DNA from: Acidovorax sp.
GTDB taxonomy: Bacteria > Pseudomonadota > Gammaproteobacteria > Burkholderiales > Burkholderiaceae_C
Length of the DNA stretch: 33,738 nt
Reading direction: 5' to 3'
Assembly (NCBI RefSeq): GCF_022763525.1
Contig: NZ_JALEGG010000088.1
Span: forward strand, 1-33,738
Of the stretch, positions 22,879 to 31,320 are shown piece by piece. The position numbers and the translations under genes were made by a program. The notes beneath the pieces were generated by a model that made no database searches, was not told the origin of the DNA, and saw nothing but the letters and a program-made list of their open reading frames with translations. Each line of letters starts with the position of its first letter. Positions within the stretch are counted from its first letter, which is position 1.

Positions 22879-22912
22879 GCCAGCGCTTTTAAATCAAGCG
22901 CTGGCAGCTATC
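22879..22912. repeat. Palindromic intergenic repeat, copy D
   Basis: A perfect 10-bp stem, GCCAGCGCTT (22879-22888) with AAGCGCTGGC (22896-22905), has a 7-nt loop, followed by AGCTATCA. This is the same core and flank as copy B, in the opposite orientation. It lies between the convergent ends of ahpF and the EAL regulator gene, directly beside the EAL gene's terminator. Confidence 0.75.
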
Positions 22913-22951
22913 AAAAAAAGAGCGGTTGGCTGCGTGATGCGTCCAGCCGCT
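22913..22951 (-). terminator. Terminator of the histidine kinase/EAL operon
   Basis: On the minus strand AGCGGCTGG (plus 22943-22951) pairs with CCAACCGCT (plus 22921-22929), with one internal mismatch. A C and seven T residues follow (plus A22913-22919). It lies about 65 bp beyond the EAL gene stop. The plus-strand side has four T after the stem and may weakly stop ahpF transcripts too. Confidence 0.75.
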
Positions 22952-23014
22952 TTTCGCCTGGTGTTGTCCGCTGGGCAGGCCAGTGCTGAAGTGTTGCCTT
23001 CGCCGGCATTCCCA

Positions 23015-24241
23015 TCACGGCGATGGAGGCGGTGAATGTTCTGCCGCCCAACGCTGCCGCCAGCTCGCAGCCCACCCAAGGATCTGGTCTGCCGGCATGG
23101 GGCGGGCGATGAGGTAGCCCTGCGCCAGGTCGCATTCTGTCCTTTGCAGAAAGGCCCAGTCGGCGGCGTCTTCCACACCTTCGGCAACTACCTCCATCCC
23201 CAGCTCCTTGGCCAGGCCCAGGCTGGCAAAGAAGATGGCGCGCAGGGTTTCGTTGTGGTGGGCGCCGTGAACGAAGCTCCGGTCGATCTTGAGCTGGTCG
23301 AACGGCACGTCACGCAACTGCGCCAGCGATGAATGGCCCGTGCCGAAGTCGTCGATGGAAAGCCTGAAGCGCCGTAGGCGCAGGCGCGTGAGGATCTCCA
23401 GCGGCGCGCGCAAATCCTTCATCAGCTGGCTTTCGGTCACCTCCAGAATGATGGACTGGGGGAGGACCCCTGCGGCGGCGGCGGCAGACGTGACCTGCTC
23501 CGGGAACTCCAGCGCCGTCAGGTTGGCCATGGAGACATTGACGGCCACCTTGAGCTTGCAGCCTTGCAGCGCCCAGGCGGCGCTGTCGCTCAGCGCTTGT
23601 GCCAGCACCGCCTGCGTGAGCGCATCAATCAACCCATGGTCTTCGGCCAGGCCGATGAACTGGTCGGGGTACACCATGCCGTCCTGGGGATGGCGCCAAC
23701 GCACCAGGGTCTCCACGCCCACCATGTCGCCGGTAGAGACCGAGACTTTGGGCTGGTAGTGGTTGACCAGTTCTCCGGCCTCGATGGCCTGGGCCAGGCG
23801 CTCCGCGCCATAGCCCTTGCCCTGCAGGTGCTGGGCTGCCTGCGCCGGTGGAACCCACTGCTCTACCAATTGGAAGAGCGCTTGCGGCTGCACTGGCTTT
23901 TGCAAGCTGCCCAGCACTTCGATGTGGTGGGCCTGCACCAGGGTGCGGGCAGACTGCAGGATGCGTTCGTCCTCGCCACTGACCAGGATCAGGCTGCCTG
24001 CATACCCGTGCTCCACCAACCTGCGCACGAACTCGATGCCGTCCATGCCTGGCATGTTCAGGTCGCACAGGATGAGCTGAGGCGCGTGCGCGGGATCGTC
24101 CACCTGTTCCAGCGCAGTGAGGCCGTTGTCGCAGATGGCGACGTTGGTAAACCCTAGGTTGGTCAGCAGCCGGGCCAGCAGCTTGAGCATGAAGGGCTCG
24201 TCATCGAGCACCAGGATGTGCATGTCGGGCTTGGCATTCAT
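23015..24241 (-). CDS. Response regulator with EAL-type cyclic-di-GMP phosphodiesterase domain
   Basis: This is a 408-residue cytoplasmic protein. The receiver domain (about 7-130) has the acidic pocket D13/D14, phospho-acceptor D60 in LCDLNMPGMDG and K115. The EAL domain (about 145-395) keeps the metal and catalytic residues: E177 (in an ETL rather than EAL triplet), N235, E267, D297/D298 in IDDFGTG, K318, E354 in AEGVE and Q374. It is therefore predicted to be able to hydrolyse c-di-GMP, with phosphorylation of D60 as the likely switch. The ATG overlaps the stop of the upstream hybrid kinase gene by ATGA (24238-24241), so the kinase is its probable partner. Confidence 0.92.
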   Translation of the reverse strand: MNAKPDMHILVLDDEPFMLKLLARLLTNLGFTNVAICDNGLTALEQVDDPAHAPQLILCDLNMPGMDGIEFVRRLVEHGYAGSLILVSGEDERILQSARTLVQAHHIEVLGSLQKPVQPQALFQLVEQWVPPAQAAQHLQGKGYGAERLAQAIEAGELVNHYQPKVSVSTGDMVGVETLVRWRHPQDGMVYPDQFIGLAEDHGLIDALTQAVLAQALSDSAAWALQGCKLKVAVNVSMANLTALEFPEQVTSAAAAAGVLPQSIILEVTESQLMKDLRAPLEILTRLRLRRFRLSIDDFGTGHSSLAQLRDVPFDQLKIDRSFVHGAHHNETLRAIFFASLGLAKELGMEVVAEGVEDAADWAFLQRTECDLAQGYLIARPMPADQILGWAASWRQRWAAEHSPPPSP

Positions 24242-27200
24242 GGCGCTTCACCCGGTATGTTGTTGGACAAGAGGTCGGCCAGGTGCCGGTCTACGGCGGC
24301 CATCTCCACCTTGAAATGGTCGAATGCCATGGAGAGGGCGTCGATCTGGCCGGCCGCGCCCACCTGCTCCATGTCGGCGCAAAGATCGCCCAGTGTCATG
24401 GCTCCCACCGAACGCGCAGCCGACTTGAGCTTGTGGACGGCCGCCACTGTCTTGGCCGCGCTGCCGGCGCAGTAGGCTTGTTCCACCTCCTGCGCAATGC
24501 GCGCAGCACTGGTGCGGAAGGTCTGCAGAAACTCGCGCAGGAGCTGCGGGTCGTCCCCCACCAGGCTGCGCAGAATCTGGATGTCCACCGGCCCCGCGGA
24601 CTGGAGGGGGAGGTTGCTCGCACACGCCGCTGCTGAGGGCGCAGTGGCGGTGGGGGGCTTGGGCAACCACCGCTCCAGCAACTCCTGCAATTCCGACAGC
24701 GGGGCGGGCTTGCTCATGTAGTCATCCATGCCCGCGTCCTTGCAACGCTGCGCCTCCGTCTTGAGGGCATTGGCCGTTAGCGCGAGGATCCTCACCGGCG
24801 GCTCGGGCACCTCTCCCGCATGGATGCGGGCGTTGGCGCGCTCCTGCTCCTCGGCGCGGATGACGGAGGCGAGCTGGTAGCCATCCATGCCGGGCATGTG
24901 CAGGTCGGTCACGATCAGGGCGTAGTCACCGCTGCGCCAGCGGATCAGGGCCTGCAGGCCATCGCTCGTCAGATCGGCCGTCAGTCCCAGCAACGACAGC
25001 TGTTGCATGATGACCTTCTGGTTGATCTCGTTGTCTTCCACCACCAGGATCAGGCGGCGCTGGCGGCGCGCTTCTTCGCGCGACAGCGCCACCGGCATGG
25101 CTGCATAGCGCGCAGGGGCCAGCGTGTTCTGCTCGTCATGGTGCGGGATCCTTCCCGCGGCCACGGCCACCGCACGCAGCAGGGCGCTGCGGGTCAGCAC
25201 GTTGCCGTCCAGGGAGATGCAGTCCGCGTCAAATTGCGGCGGGTAGCGGTGGGGGCCGTGGCCTATCACCACAAAGTGGGGGGCCAGGCCGGGATGGGCG
25301 CGCGCAAGGGTGCGCAGGCTGTCCAGCGAGAGGGGCTTGTCGGCTTCGGTGTTGATCACCCAGACCCAGGGGCCTGGCGCCAGGCTGGGCGCCAGTTGGC
25401 TGGCGGCCTCGATATTCGCCACCAGCTGCGTGTGAGCCCCGGCATTGCGCAGGTAAGTCACCAAATCGCCGGACAGCGTCTTGCCGTTGCCAATGATGAG
25501 GCAGGACAACCCTGCCACCGGGGAGGGGGCGGGCTGCGCTTCTTGCGGGCCAGGGGGAACACGCACAAGGGGCAGGCGCAGTGTGAACGTGGAGCCCGCG
25601 CCCAGCGCACTGGTCACGGAAATGTGGCCACCCATGCGCTGCGCGAGGTTGCCGGAGATGACCAGACCCAGGCCGGTGCCTCCAAAACGCCGGGTGGTGG
25701 ACACGTCGGCCTGGGTAAAGGCAGTGAAGAGCTTTGCCAAGGTGGCCTCGCCCATGCCGATGCCATTGTCGATAACCTGGAACTCCAGCGTCACGCTCTG
25801 GGCATCTTGTGCCACGAGCACTGCGCGCACGGCCACCCGGCCGGGAGCACTTCCGCCCGCGGAAAATTTGATGGCGTTGTTGACCAGGTTGATCAGTATC
25901 TGGCGCAGGCGCAAGGCGTCGCCCAGCAAGGCGGGGGGAATTTCGGGGTCGGTGAATAGCGTCAGTTCCACGCCTTGTTTTTCCGCCAAGCGGTTGAGCA
26001 TGGCGCAGACTTTTTCGACCACCTCGCTCACGGCCATGGGCTCGCTTTCCACCTCGAGGTGACCGGCCTCGATCTTGGAGAAATCCAGAATGTCCTCGAT
26101 GACGCTCAAGAGCGAAAAGGCGGATTCGCGGATCAGGTCCACCATGGCCACCTGGGGGTGCTTCAGGCTTGAGCGCGCGAGCACGTCGATCATGCCGATG
26201 ACCCCGTTCATGGGGGTGCGAATCTCGTGGCTCATGGCGGCCAGGAAGTTGGACTTTGCCTGGGCGGCGGCGTTGGCTTCGTTGCGCGCCAGTTCAAGCT
26301 CCGCACTGCGCTGACGCTCGCGTATGTTGGCGCGGGCCAGGTCGGCATACAGGCGGCTGTTTTCGAGCAGCAAGACGACCAGCACGAAAGAGGATGCGAG
26401 CAGCCCATAGACGCGCCCACCGTAAAAGCCCACATCGAAGCGCGCGCCGTTCAGGACCGCTGCCAGCGCAATGTCCAGCAGCCAGGCCACCAGCGTCACC
26501 ATGAGCCACAGGTCCAGCACACTGCGGGCCTTGCGCCACAGGTACATCAGAGCTGCCAGCGACAAGGTCCATGTACAAAAGGCAACGAGGAACTTGCCGG
26601 AATCATCCCGGGTGCCACGCATGAGCGCTGGAAGCACATCGTGGCCCGCCGTGGTCAGCAATACCAGCGCCACTGTCAGCGCCACGGCACCCACAATGGC
26701 CATGGCAATGTCGCGGCCCACTGTGCCCGCCTTCGCCGGACTCGCCGCTTCGCCCGGGGCACGGTCCTTGAGCTCGACGTACGCGAAGACAAACAGCGGA
26801 AATCCGCCGTGCCACAAAAAGTACAGCCAAGCGGTGGTTTGCGGCCCGGCGCCCAGTACGCCGCCGGGCGCGAACAGCCCGGGAAAACTCAGTCCGTGGG
26901 CCACCGCCATGCAGGCACAAAAGAGGTAGCCAGCCCCCAGCACCAGCAGCGCGCGGGAGCGCAAAAAACGGTATTGCCCGAGCAGCAGTACCGCGGTGAT
27001 CAGGTCATTGGTAATCAGCGCCGTCTGGTAGACGGGGATGAAGGCGTTCACGGGCGGCAGTGGCACGCGCGCGAAGGGGGCAATGGCCAGAAAGATCAGG
27101 AAGGACGCGGCCAGCGCTATGCCGGCCGTGCGCCGGTGGCGCTTGTCCGCTGCCAGCGTAGACAGGAATTCCGATGCGTCATCGGAAGGTACATCCAATG

Positions 27201-27300
27201 AATGTGTTGCGCCCAAGGCAGCCTCTCCCCTCTGCAATTGGTTCCGTCGCCTCAGCACCTCTGAAGGGCACTTGATGGGCGCGAGTGGGTATCCCCCCAC
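24238..27300 (-). CDS. Hybrid sensor histidine kinase with MASE4, two receiver-like domains and HPt
   Basis: This is about 1020 residues. An N-terminal MASE4 membrane sensor spans roughly 58-312, with FIPVYQTALITNDLITAVLLLGQ, LGAGPQTTAWLYFLWHGGFPLF and about eight helices. A short coiled linker follows. HisKA has phospho-acceptor H358 in MSHEIRTPMNG, and the ATPase domain has N475 in the N-box, DNGIGM at 511 and GGTGLGL at 540. Next come a degenerate receiver-like domain (about 597-715) lacking an obvious phospho-Asp, an intact receiver (about 750-880; D799, K864), and a C-terminal HPt domain with H956 in HKLKS. The start is uncertain: GTG at 27300 lacks a ribosome-binding site. TTG at 27214-27216 (residue 29) has GGGGAGAGG just upstream and is a strong alternative. 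It passes phosphate to the EAL regulator (inference). Confidence 0.9.
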   Translation of the reverse strand: MGGYPLAPIKCPSEVLRRRNQLQRGEAALGATHSLDVPSDDASEFLSTLAADKRHRRTAGIALAASFLIFLAIAPFARVPLPPVNAFIPVYQTALITNDLITAVLLLGQYRFLRSRALLVLGAGYLFCACMAVAHGLSFPGLFAPGGVLGAGPQTTAWLYFLWHGGFPLFVFAYVELKDRAPGEAASPAKAGTVGRDIAMAIVGAVALTVALVLLTTAGHDVLPALMRGTRDDSGKFLVAFCTWTLSLAALMYLWRKARSVLDLWLMVTLVAWLLDIALAAVLNGARFDVGFYGGRVYGLLASSFVLVVLLLENSRLYADLARANIRERQRSAELELARNEANAAAQAKSNFLAAMSHEIRTPMNGVIGMIDVLARSSLKHPQVAMVDLIRESAFSLLSVIEDILDFSKIEAGHLEVESEPMAVSEVVEKVCAMLNRLAEKQGVELTLFTDPEIPPALLGDALRLRQILINLVNNAIKFSAGGSAPGRVAVRAVLVAQDAQSVTLEFQVIDNGIGMGEATLAKLFTAFTQADVSTTRRFGGTGLGLVISGNLAQRMGGHISVTSALGAGSTFTLRLPLVRVPPGPQEAQPAPSPVAGLSCLIIGNGKTLSGDLVTYLRNAGAHTQLVANIEAASQLAPSLAPGPWVWVINTEADKPLSLDSLRTLARAHPGLAPHFVVIGHGPHRYPPQFDADCISLDGNVLTRSALLRAVAVAAGRIPHHDEQNTLAPARYAAMPVALSREEARRQRRLILVVEDNEINQKVIMQQLSLLGLTADLTSDGLQALIRWRSGDYALIVTDLHMPGMDGYQLASVIRAEEQERANARIHAGEVPEPPVRILALTANALKTEAQRCKDAGMDDYMSKPAPLSELQELLERWLPKPPTATAPSAAACASNLPLQSAGPVDIQILRSLVGDDPQLLREFLQTFRTSAARIAQEVEQAYCAGSAAKTVAAVHKLKSAARSVGAMTLGDLCADMEQVGAAGQIDALSMAFDHFKVEMAAVDRHLADLLSNNIPGEAP

Positions 27301-27425
27301 CGGGTGAAGTCAGCTTAGTGCAAGTATTGGATGGGGGCAAGGAAAATGAATTCCGGCGGGAAGGGCCATTCGGGGCCGCGCAGGCGAGGCGGCAGGTACT
27401 TTCGTGCCGCTTGTCTGCTTCGTTC

Positions 27426-28247
27426 TCAATACACGAGCCGCTCGGGCCGGATCTCCTGCAGGATCGTGGTTGCAATCTCTTCGATGGACTTGGTTGTGGT
27501 CGACAGCCAGCGGATGCCCGCCCGGCGCATCATCGCTTCGGCCTCGGCCACCTCGTGGCGGCAGTTGAGCAGGTCGGCGTACTTGGAGCCTGGCCGCCGT
27601 TCGCTGCGGATCTCCGAGAGGCGCTCCGGGCTGATGGTCAGGCCGAAGATTTTTTTCTGGAAGGGCACCAGCGCGGGTGGCAGCTGGCGGCGCTCGAAGT
27701 CTTCCGGGATGAGCGGGTAGTTGGCCGCCTTCAGGCCACACTGCATCGCCAGGTACAGGCTGGTGGGCGTCTTGCCGCTGCGACTCACGCCCACCAGGAT
27801 CACGTCGGCGCCGGCCAGGTCGCGGTTGCTTTGGCCATCATCGTGCGCCAGGCTGAAGTTGATGGCTTCAATGCGGTCGGTGTACTCCTTGCTGCGGCTC
27901 ACATCGCTGAAGCGGCCCACGCGGTGGTGCGACTTGATGCCCAGCTCCTGCTCCAGCGGATGCACGAACGTGCCGAACATGTCCAGCAACATGCCCTTGC
28001 AGCCTTCCTGGATCACGCGCAGCACTTCCATGTTCACCAGGGTGGTGAAGACGATGGGTTTCTTGCCTTCGACCTCGCCGGTATGGTTGATCTGCCGCAC
28101 GGCCTGGTGGGCCTTGTCCACCGTGTCGATGAAGGGCAGGCGCACGTGGCGCGGCTTCATTTCAAACTGCGCCAGGATGGCATTGCCGAAGGTTTCGGCG
28201 GTGATGCCGGTTCCGTCCGACACAAAAAATACGGTGCGCGAGTGCAT
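27426..28247 (-). CDS. ppsR: PEP synthase regulatory protein (bifunctional kinase/pyrophosphorylase)
   Basis: This is a 273-residue cytoplasmic regulator of the DUF299/PpsR family. It uses ADP to phosphorylate, and Pi to dephosphorylate, the threonine two residues before the catalytic histidine of phosphoenolpyruvate synthase. The protein opens with the family motif [15 protein letters not shown]. The Walker-like P-loop [11 protein letters not shown] lies at about 153-163, and the C-terminal segment [13 protein letters not shown] is typical. The ATG at 28245-28247 is chosen because AAGGGG lies six bases upstream; an in-frame ATG 11 codons earlier lacks such a site. It is divergent from ppsA, its target, as in many betaproteobacteria. 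Confidence 0.95.
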   Translation of the reverse strand: MHSRTVFFVSDGTGITAETFGNAILAQFEMKPRHVRLPFIDTVDKAHQAVRQINHTGEVEGKKPIVFTTLVNMEVLRVIQEGCKGMLLDMFGTFVHPLEQELGIKSHHRVGRFSDVSRSKEYTDRIEAINFSLAHDDGQSNRDLAGADVILVGVSRSGKTPTSLYLAMQCGLKAANYPLIPEDFERRQLPPALVPFQKKIFGLTISPERLSEIRSERRPGSKYADLLNCRHEVAEAEAMMRRAGIRWLSTTTKSIEEIATTILQEIRPERLVY

Positions 28248-28513
28248 GGAGCCCCTTTGGATGGATGAGATTTGCGCCAACCCATTGGCGGCCGCGAGAG
28301 GGCGGCCGTCCCCCCGTTTGCGCGGGGCTGGATGAAAGCGTCAGCCCGTTGCCAGAAGCTCGGGCCTACAATTGTGTCAATTATCTGAATTCTCACCATG
28401 CACCGCGTCGGCCTACAACCACAACGACAAAGCCTCGGCCCGTGCATGGCCGCTTGCCTTGGGCCCCTAGCTGCCCGGCATGCAGACCCGGTTTCAACTT
28501 CTGGAGCTTTCCC

Positions 28514-30904
28514 ATGTCTGCACTTTTCAGCCCGACCGCCCTGGTCGTACCGTTTGAAAACCTGAGAATGACCGACGTCGAGGTCGTTGGCGGTAAAAAC
28601 GCCAGCCTCGGCGAGATGATCTCGCAGCTGCCCCAGGGCGTGCGGGTGCCCACGGGCTTTGCCACCACGGCCCATGCGTTCCGTGAATTCCTGGCCTACG
28701 ACGGCCTGGCCGACAAGATCAGCGCCAAGCTCAAGAGCCTGGACACCGAAGACGTGCGCGCGCTGGCCCAGGTCGGCGCCGAGATCCGAGCCATGGTCGA
28801 GGCCCAGCCTTTCCCGGCCGATCTGCAAAAGGCCATTGCCGACGAATTTGCCAAGCTGAGCGCGGGCAACCCCAGCGCGTCGTTTGCCGTGCGCTCGTCT
28901 GCCACGGCCGAGGACCTGCCCGACGCATCGTTTGCCGGCCAGCAGGAAACCTTCCTGAACGTGGTGGGCATTGATGAAGTCATGCACAAGATGAAGGAAG
29001 TGTTCGCGTCGCTGTACAACGACCGCGCCATCTCCTACCGCGTGCACAAGGGCTTCGAGCATGACGTGGTGGCCCTGTCGGCCGGCGTGCAGCGCATGGT
29101 GCGCTCCGACCTGGGCGCGGCCGGCGTGATGTTCACCATCGACACCGAATCGGGCTTTGAAGACGTGGTGTTCATCACCAGCAGCTACGGTTTGGGCGAG
29201 ACCGTGGTGCAGGGCGCAGTGAACCCCGACGAGTTCTATGTGCACAAACCCATGCTCAAGGCCGGCAAGAAGGCGCTCATTCGCCGCAACCTCGGCTCCA
29301 AGCTGATCCAGATGGTCTTCTCCACGCCCGAAGAGAAGGCGGCCAGCGGCAAGCTGGTCAAGATCGTGGATGTGCCGGCCGAGCAGCGCAACCGCTACTC
29401 GCTGACCGATGCCGATGTGGAGCAACTGGCCCGCTATGCGCTGGTGATCGAGCAGCACTACGGCCGCCCCATGGACATCGAATGGGGCAAGGACGGCACC
29501 GACGGCCAGCTCTACATCCTGCAGGCGCGGCCCGAGACCGTGAAGAGCCAGGCGCAAGGTCAGGCCGAGCTGCGCTACAAGCTCAAGGGCCACGGCACCG
29601 TGCTGGCCGAAGGCCGCGCCATCGGCCAGAAGATCGGCACCGGCCCGGTGCGCCTGGTGCACAACATTTCCGAGATGGACAAGGTCCAGCCCGGCGATGT
29701 GCTCGTGACCGACATGACCGACCCCAACTGGGAGCCGGTGATGAAGCGCGCCAGCGCCATCGTCACCAACCGGGGTGGCCGAACCTGCCACGCCGCCATC
29801 ATCGCGCGTGAACTGGGCATCCCGGCAGTGGTGGGTTGCGGTGACGCGACCGAGCGTCTGAAGGATGGCACGCTGGTCACGGTGAGCTGCTCCGAGGGCG
29901 ACACGGGCAAGATCTATGACGGCCTGCTCGAAACCGAAGTGACGGAAGTGCAGCGCGGCGAGATGCCCGCTATTGCCACCAAGATCATGATGAACGTGGG
30001 CAACCCCCAGCTCGCCTTCGACTTTGCCCAGCTGCCCAATGCCGGCGTGGGCCTGGCGCGGCTGGAGTTCATCATCAACAACAACATCGGCGTGCACCCC
30101 AAGGCCATCCTTGACTACCCCCAGATCGATGCCGACCTGAAGAAGGCCGTGGAATCCGTGGCCCGTGGCCACGCATCGCCCCGCGCGTTCTACGTGGACA
30201 AGGTCGCCGAAGGCGTGGCCACCATCGCCGCCGCCTTCTGGCCCAAGCCCGTCATCGTGCGCCTGTCGGACTTCAAGTCCAACGAGTACCGCAAGCTCAT
30301 CGGCGGCAGCCGCTACGAGCCCGAGGAAGAAAACCCGATGCTGGGCTTCCGCGGCGCGGCCCGCTACATCAGCGAAGACTTCGGCGAAGCCTTTGCGATG
30401 GAATGCGAAGCGCTCAAGCGCGTGCGCAATGACATGGGCCTGACCAACGTGCAGGTGATGGTGCCCTTTGTGCGCACGCTGGGCCAGGCCGAGCGCGTGA
30501 CCAAGCTGCTGGCATCGCACGGCCTGCAACGCGGAAAGGACGAGCTCAAGGTCATCATGATGTGCGAGGTGCCCAGCAACGCCATCCTGGCCGAGCGCTT
30601 CCTGGAGTTCTTCGACGGATTCTCCATCGGATCCAACGACCTGACCCAGCTGACCCTGGGTCTGGACCGCGACTCGGGCCTGGAACTGCTGGCGCAGGAT
30701 TTTGACGAGCGTGACCCCGCCGTGGAGGCACTGATCCACCAGGCTATCAAAGCCTGCCTGGCCCAGGGCAAGTACATCGGCATCTGTGGCCAGGGCCCCA
30801 GCGACCACCCCGATTTTGCGCAGTGGCTGGCCAAGGAGGGCATCTCGTCCATCTCGCTGAACCCAGACAGCGTGATCGCTACCTGGCAGCAGTTGGCACG
30901 CTGA
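28514..30904 (+). CDS. ppsA: Phosphoenolpyruvate synthase
   Basis: This is a 796-residue cytoplasmic enzyme converting pyruvate, ATP and water to PEP, AMP and Pi for gluconeogenesis. The N-terminal ATP-grasp nucleotide domain (about 10-340) includes [12 protein letters not shown] and [22 protein letters not shown]. The phosphohistidine domain has catalytic H426 in [10 protein letters not shown], and T424 is the expected PpsR target. The C-terminal TIM barrel (about 465-790) ends with [16 protein letters not shown] and SISLNPDSV, the pyruvate site region. The ATG at 28514 is preceded by GGAG. It is divergent from ppsR with a 266-bp intergenic region, in which I could not place the promoters with confidence. 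It has the normal length for the family. Confidence 0.97.
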   Translation: MSALFSPTALVVPFENLRMTDVEVVGGKNASLGEMISQLPQGVRVPTGFATTAHAFREFLAYDGLADKISAKLKSLDTEDVRALAQVGAEIRAMVEAQPFPADLQKAIADEFAKLSAGNPSASFAVRSSATAEDLPDASFAGQQETFLNVVGIDEVMHKMKEVFASLYNDRAISYRVHKGFEHDVVALSAGVQRMVRSDLGAAGVMFTIDTESGFEDVVFITSSYGLGETVVQGAVNPDEFYVHKPMLKAGKKALIRRNLGSKLIQMVFSTPEEKAASGKLVKIVDVPAEQRNRYSLTDADVEQLARYALVIEQHYGRPMDIEWGKDGTDGQLYILQARPETVKSQAQGQAELRYKLKGHGTVLAEGRAIGQKIGTGPVRLVHNISEMDKVQPGDVLVTDMTDPNWEPVMKRASAIVTNRGGRTCHAAIIARELGIPAVVGCGDATERLKDGTLVTVSCSEGDTGKIYDGLLETEVTEVQRGEMPAIATKIMMNVGNPQLAFDFAQLPNAGVGLARLEFIINNNIGVHPKAILDYPQIDADLKKAVESVARGHASPRAFYVDKVAEGVATIAAAFWPKPVIVRLSDFKSNEYRKLIGGSRYEPEEENPMLGFRGAARYISEDFGEAFAMECEALKRVRNDMGLTNVQVMVPFVRTLGQAERVTKLLASHGLQRGKDELKVIMMCEVPSNAILAERFLEFFDGFSIGSNDLTQLTLGLDRDSGLELLAQDFDERDPAVEALIHQAIKACLAQGKYIGICGQGPSDHPDFAQWLAKEGISSISLNPDSVIATWQQLAR

Positions 30905-30966
30905 AGAGGGCGTGAGCATGGGCCGGCCGGTCGATTCGCCACAGCGCAAGTGACGCCGGTCCTGTG

Positions 30967-31320
30967 ATGCCGCTGTTCACCCAGCCACCGCGTTCTGCCG
31001 ATATCGAACTGGCAGGACCGTTTCCGCCGGATCTGCACGACGTGCGGCACCTGTGGCTCAAGGCAGGCCTGCTCCTGCTCTGGGCGCTGGTGTCGTTTGG
31101 CGGCACCTATTTCGCCCGCGACCTGCAACTGCTGGTCTTTGGTTCTTGGCCCTTGGGCTACTGGATTGCGGCGCAAGGTGCAGTGCTGGTGTTCATCGGG
31201 ATCGTGGTGGCCTACGGCTGGGCCATGAACCGATTTGAGCGCCAGGATGCCGCGTGCGCGCAGCCTGGCGAGGCTGTTGCGGCAGGGCCAGCCGAAGCGC
31301 CACCGCGCCGCCATGGATGA
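30967..31320 (+). CDS. DUF4212 protein, small subunit of a sodium:solute symporter
   Basis: This is a 117-residue membrane protein with two predicted helices (about 32-50, LKAGLLLLWALVSFGGTYF, and 66-87, YWIAAQGAVLVFIGIVVAYGWAM) and the family pattern FGSWPLGYWIAAQGAVLVFIGIV. DUF4212 proteins are small partners of the VC_2705-type SSS symporters. The Ala/Pro-rich tail after the second helix is longer than usual and overlaps the symporter start by 8 bp (31313-31320), implying translational coupling. The start could be the ATG at 30967 or the GTG just before it. No strong ribosome-binding site is visible for either. It lies 62 bp past ppsA without a terminator between, so read-through from ppsA is possible. 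Confidence 0.9.
   Translation: MPLFTQPPRSADIELAGPFPPDLHDVRHLWLKAGLLLLWALVSFGGTYFARDLQLLVFGSWPLGYWIAAQGAVLVFIGIVVAYGWAMNRFERQDAACAQPGEAVAAGPAEAPPRRHG

Noticed and set aside
28380-28513. Leader peptide upstream of ppsA (ATG at 28399)
   Set aside because: The frame runs on out of register into ppsA with no ribosome-binding site and no attenuator-like structure.
28157-30949. 930-codon minus-strand frame opposite ppsA
   Set aside because: ppsA is unambiguous on the plus strand, and the antisense frame is a GC-skew artefact.
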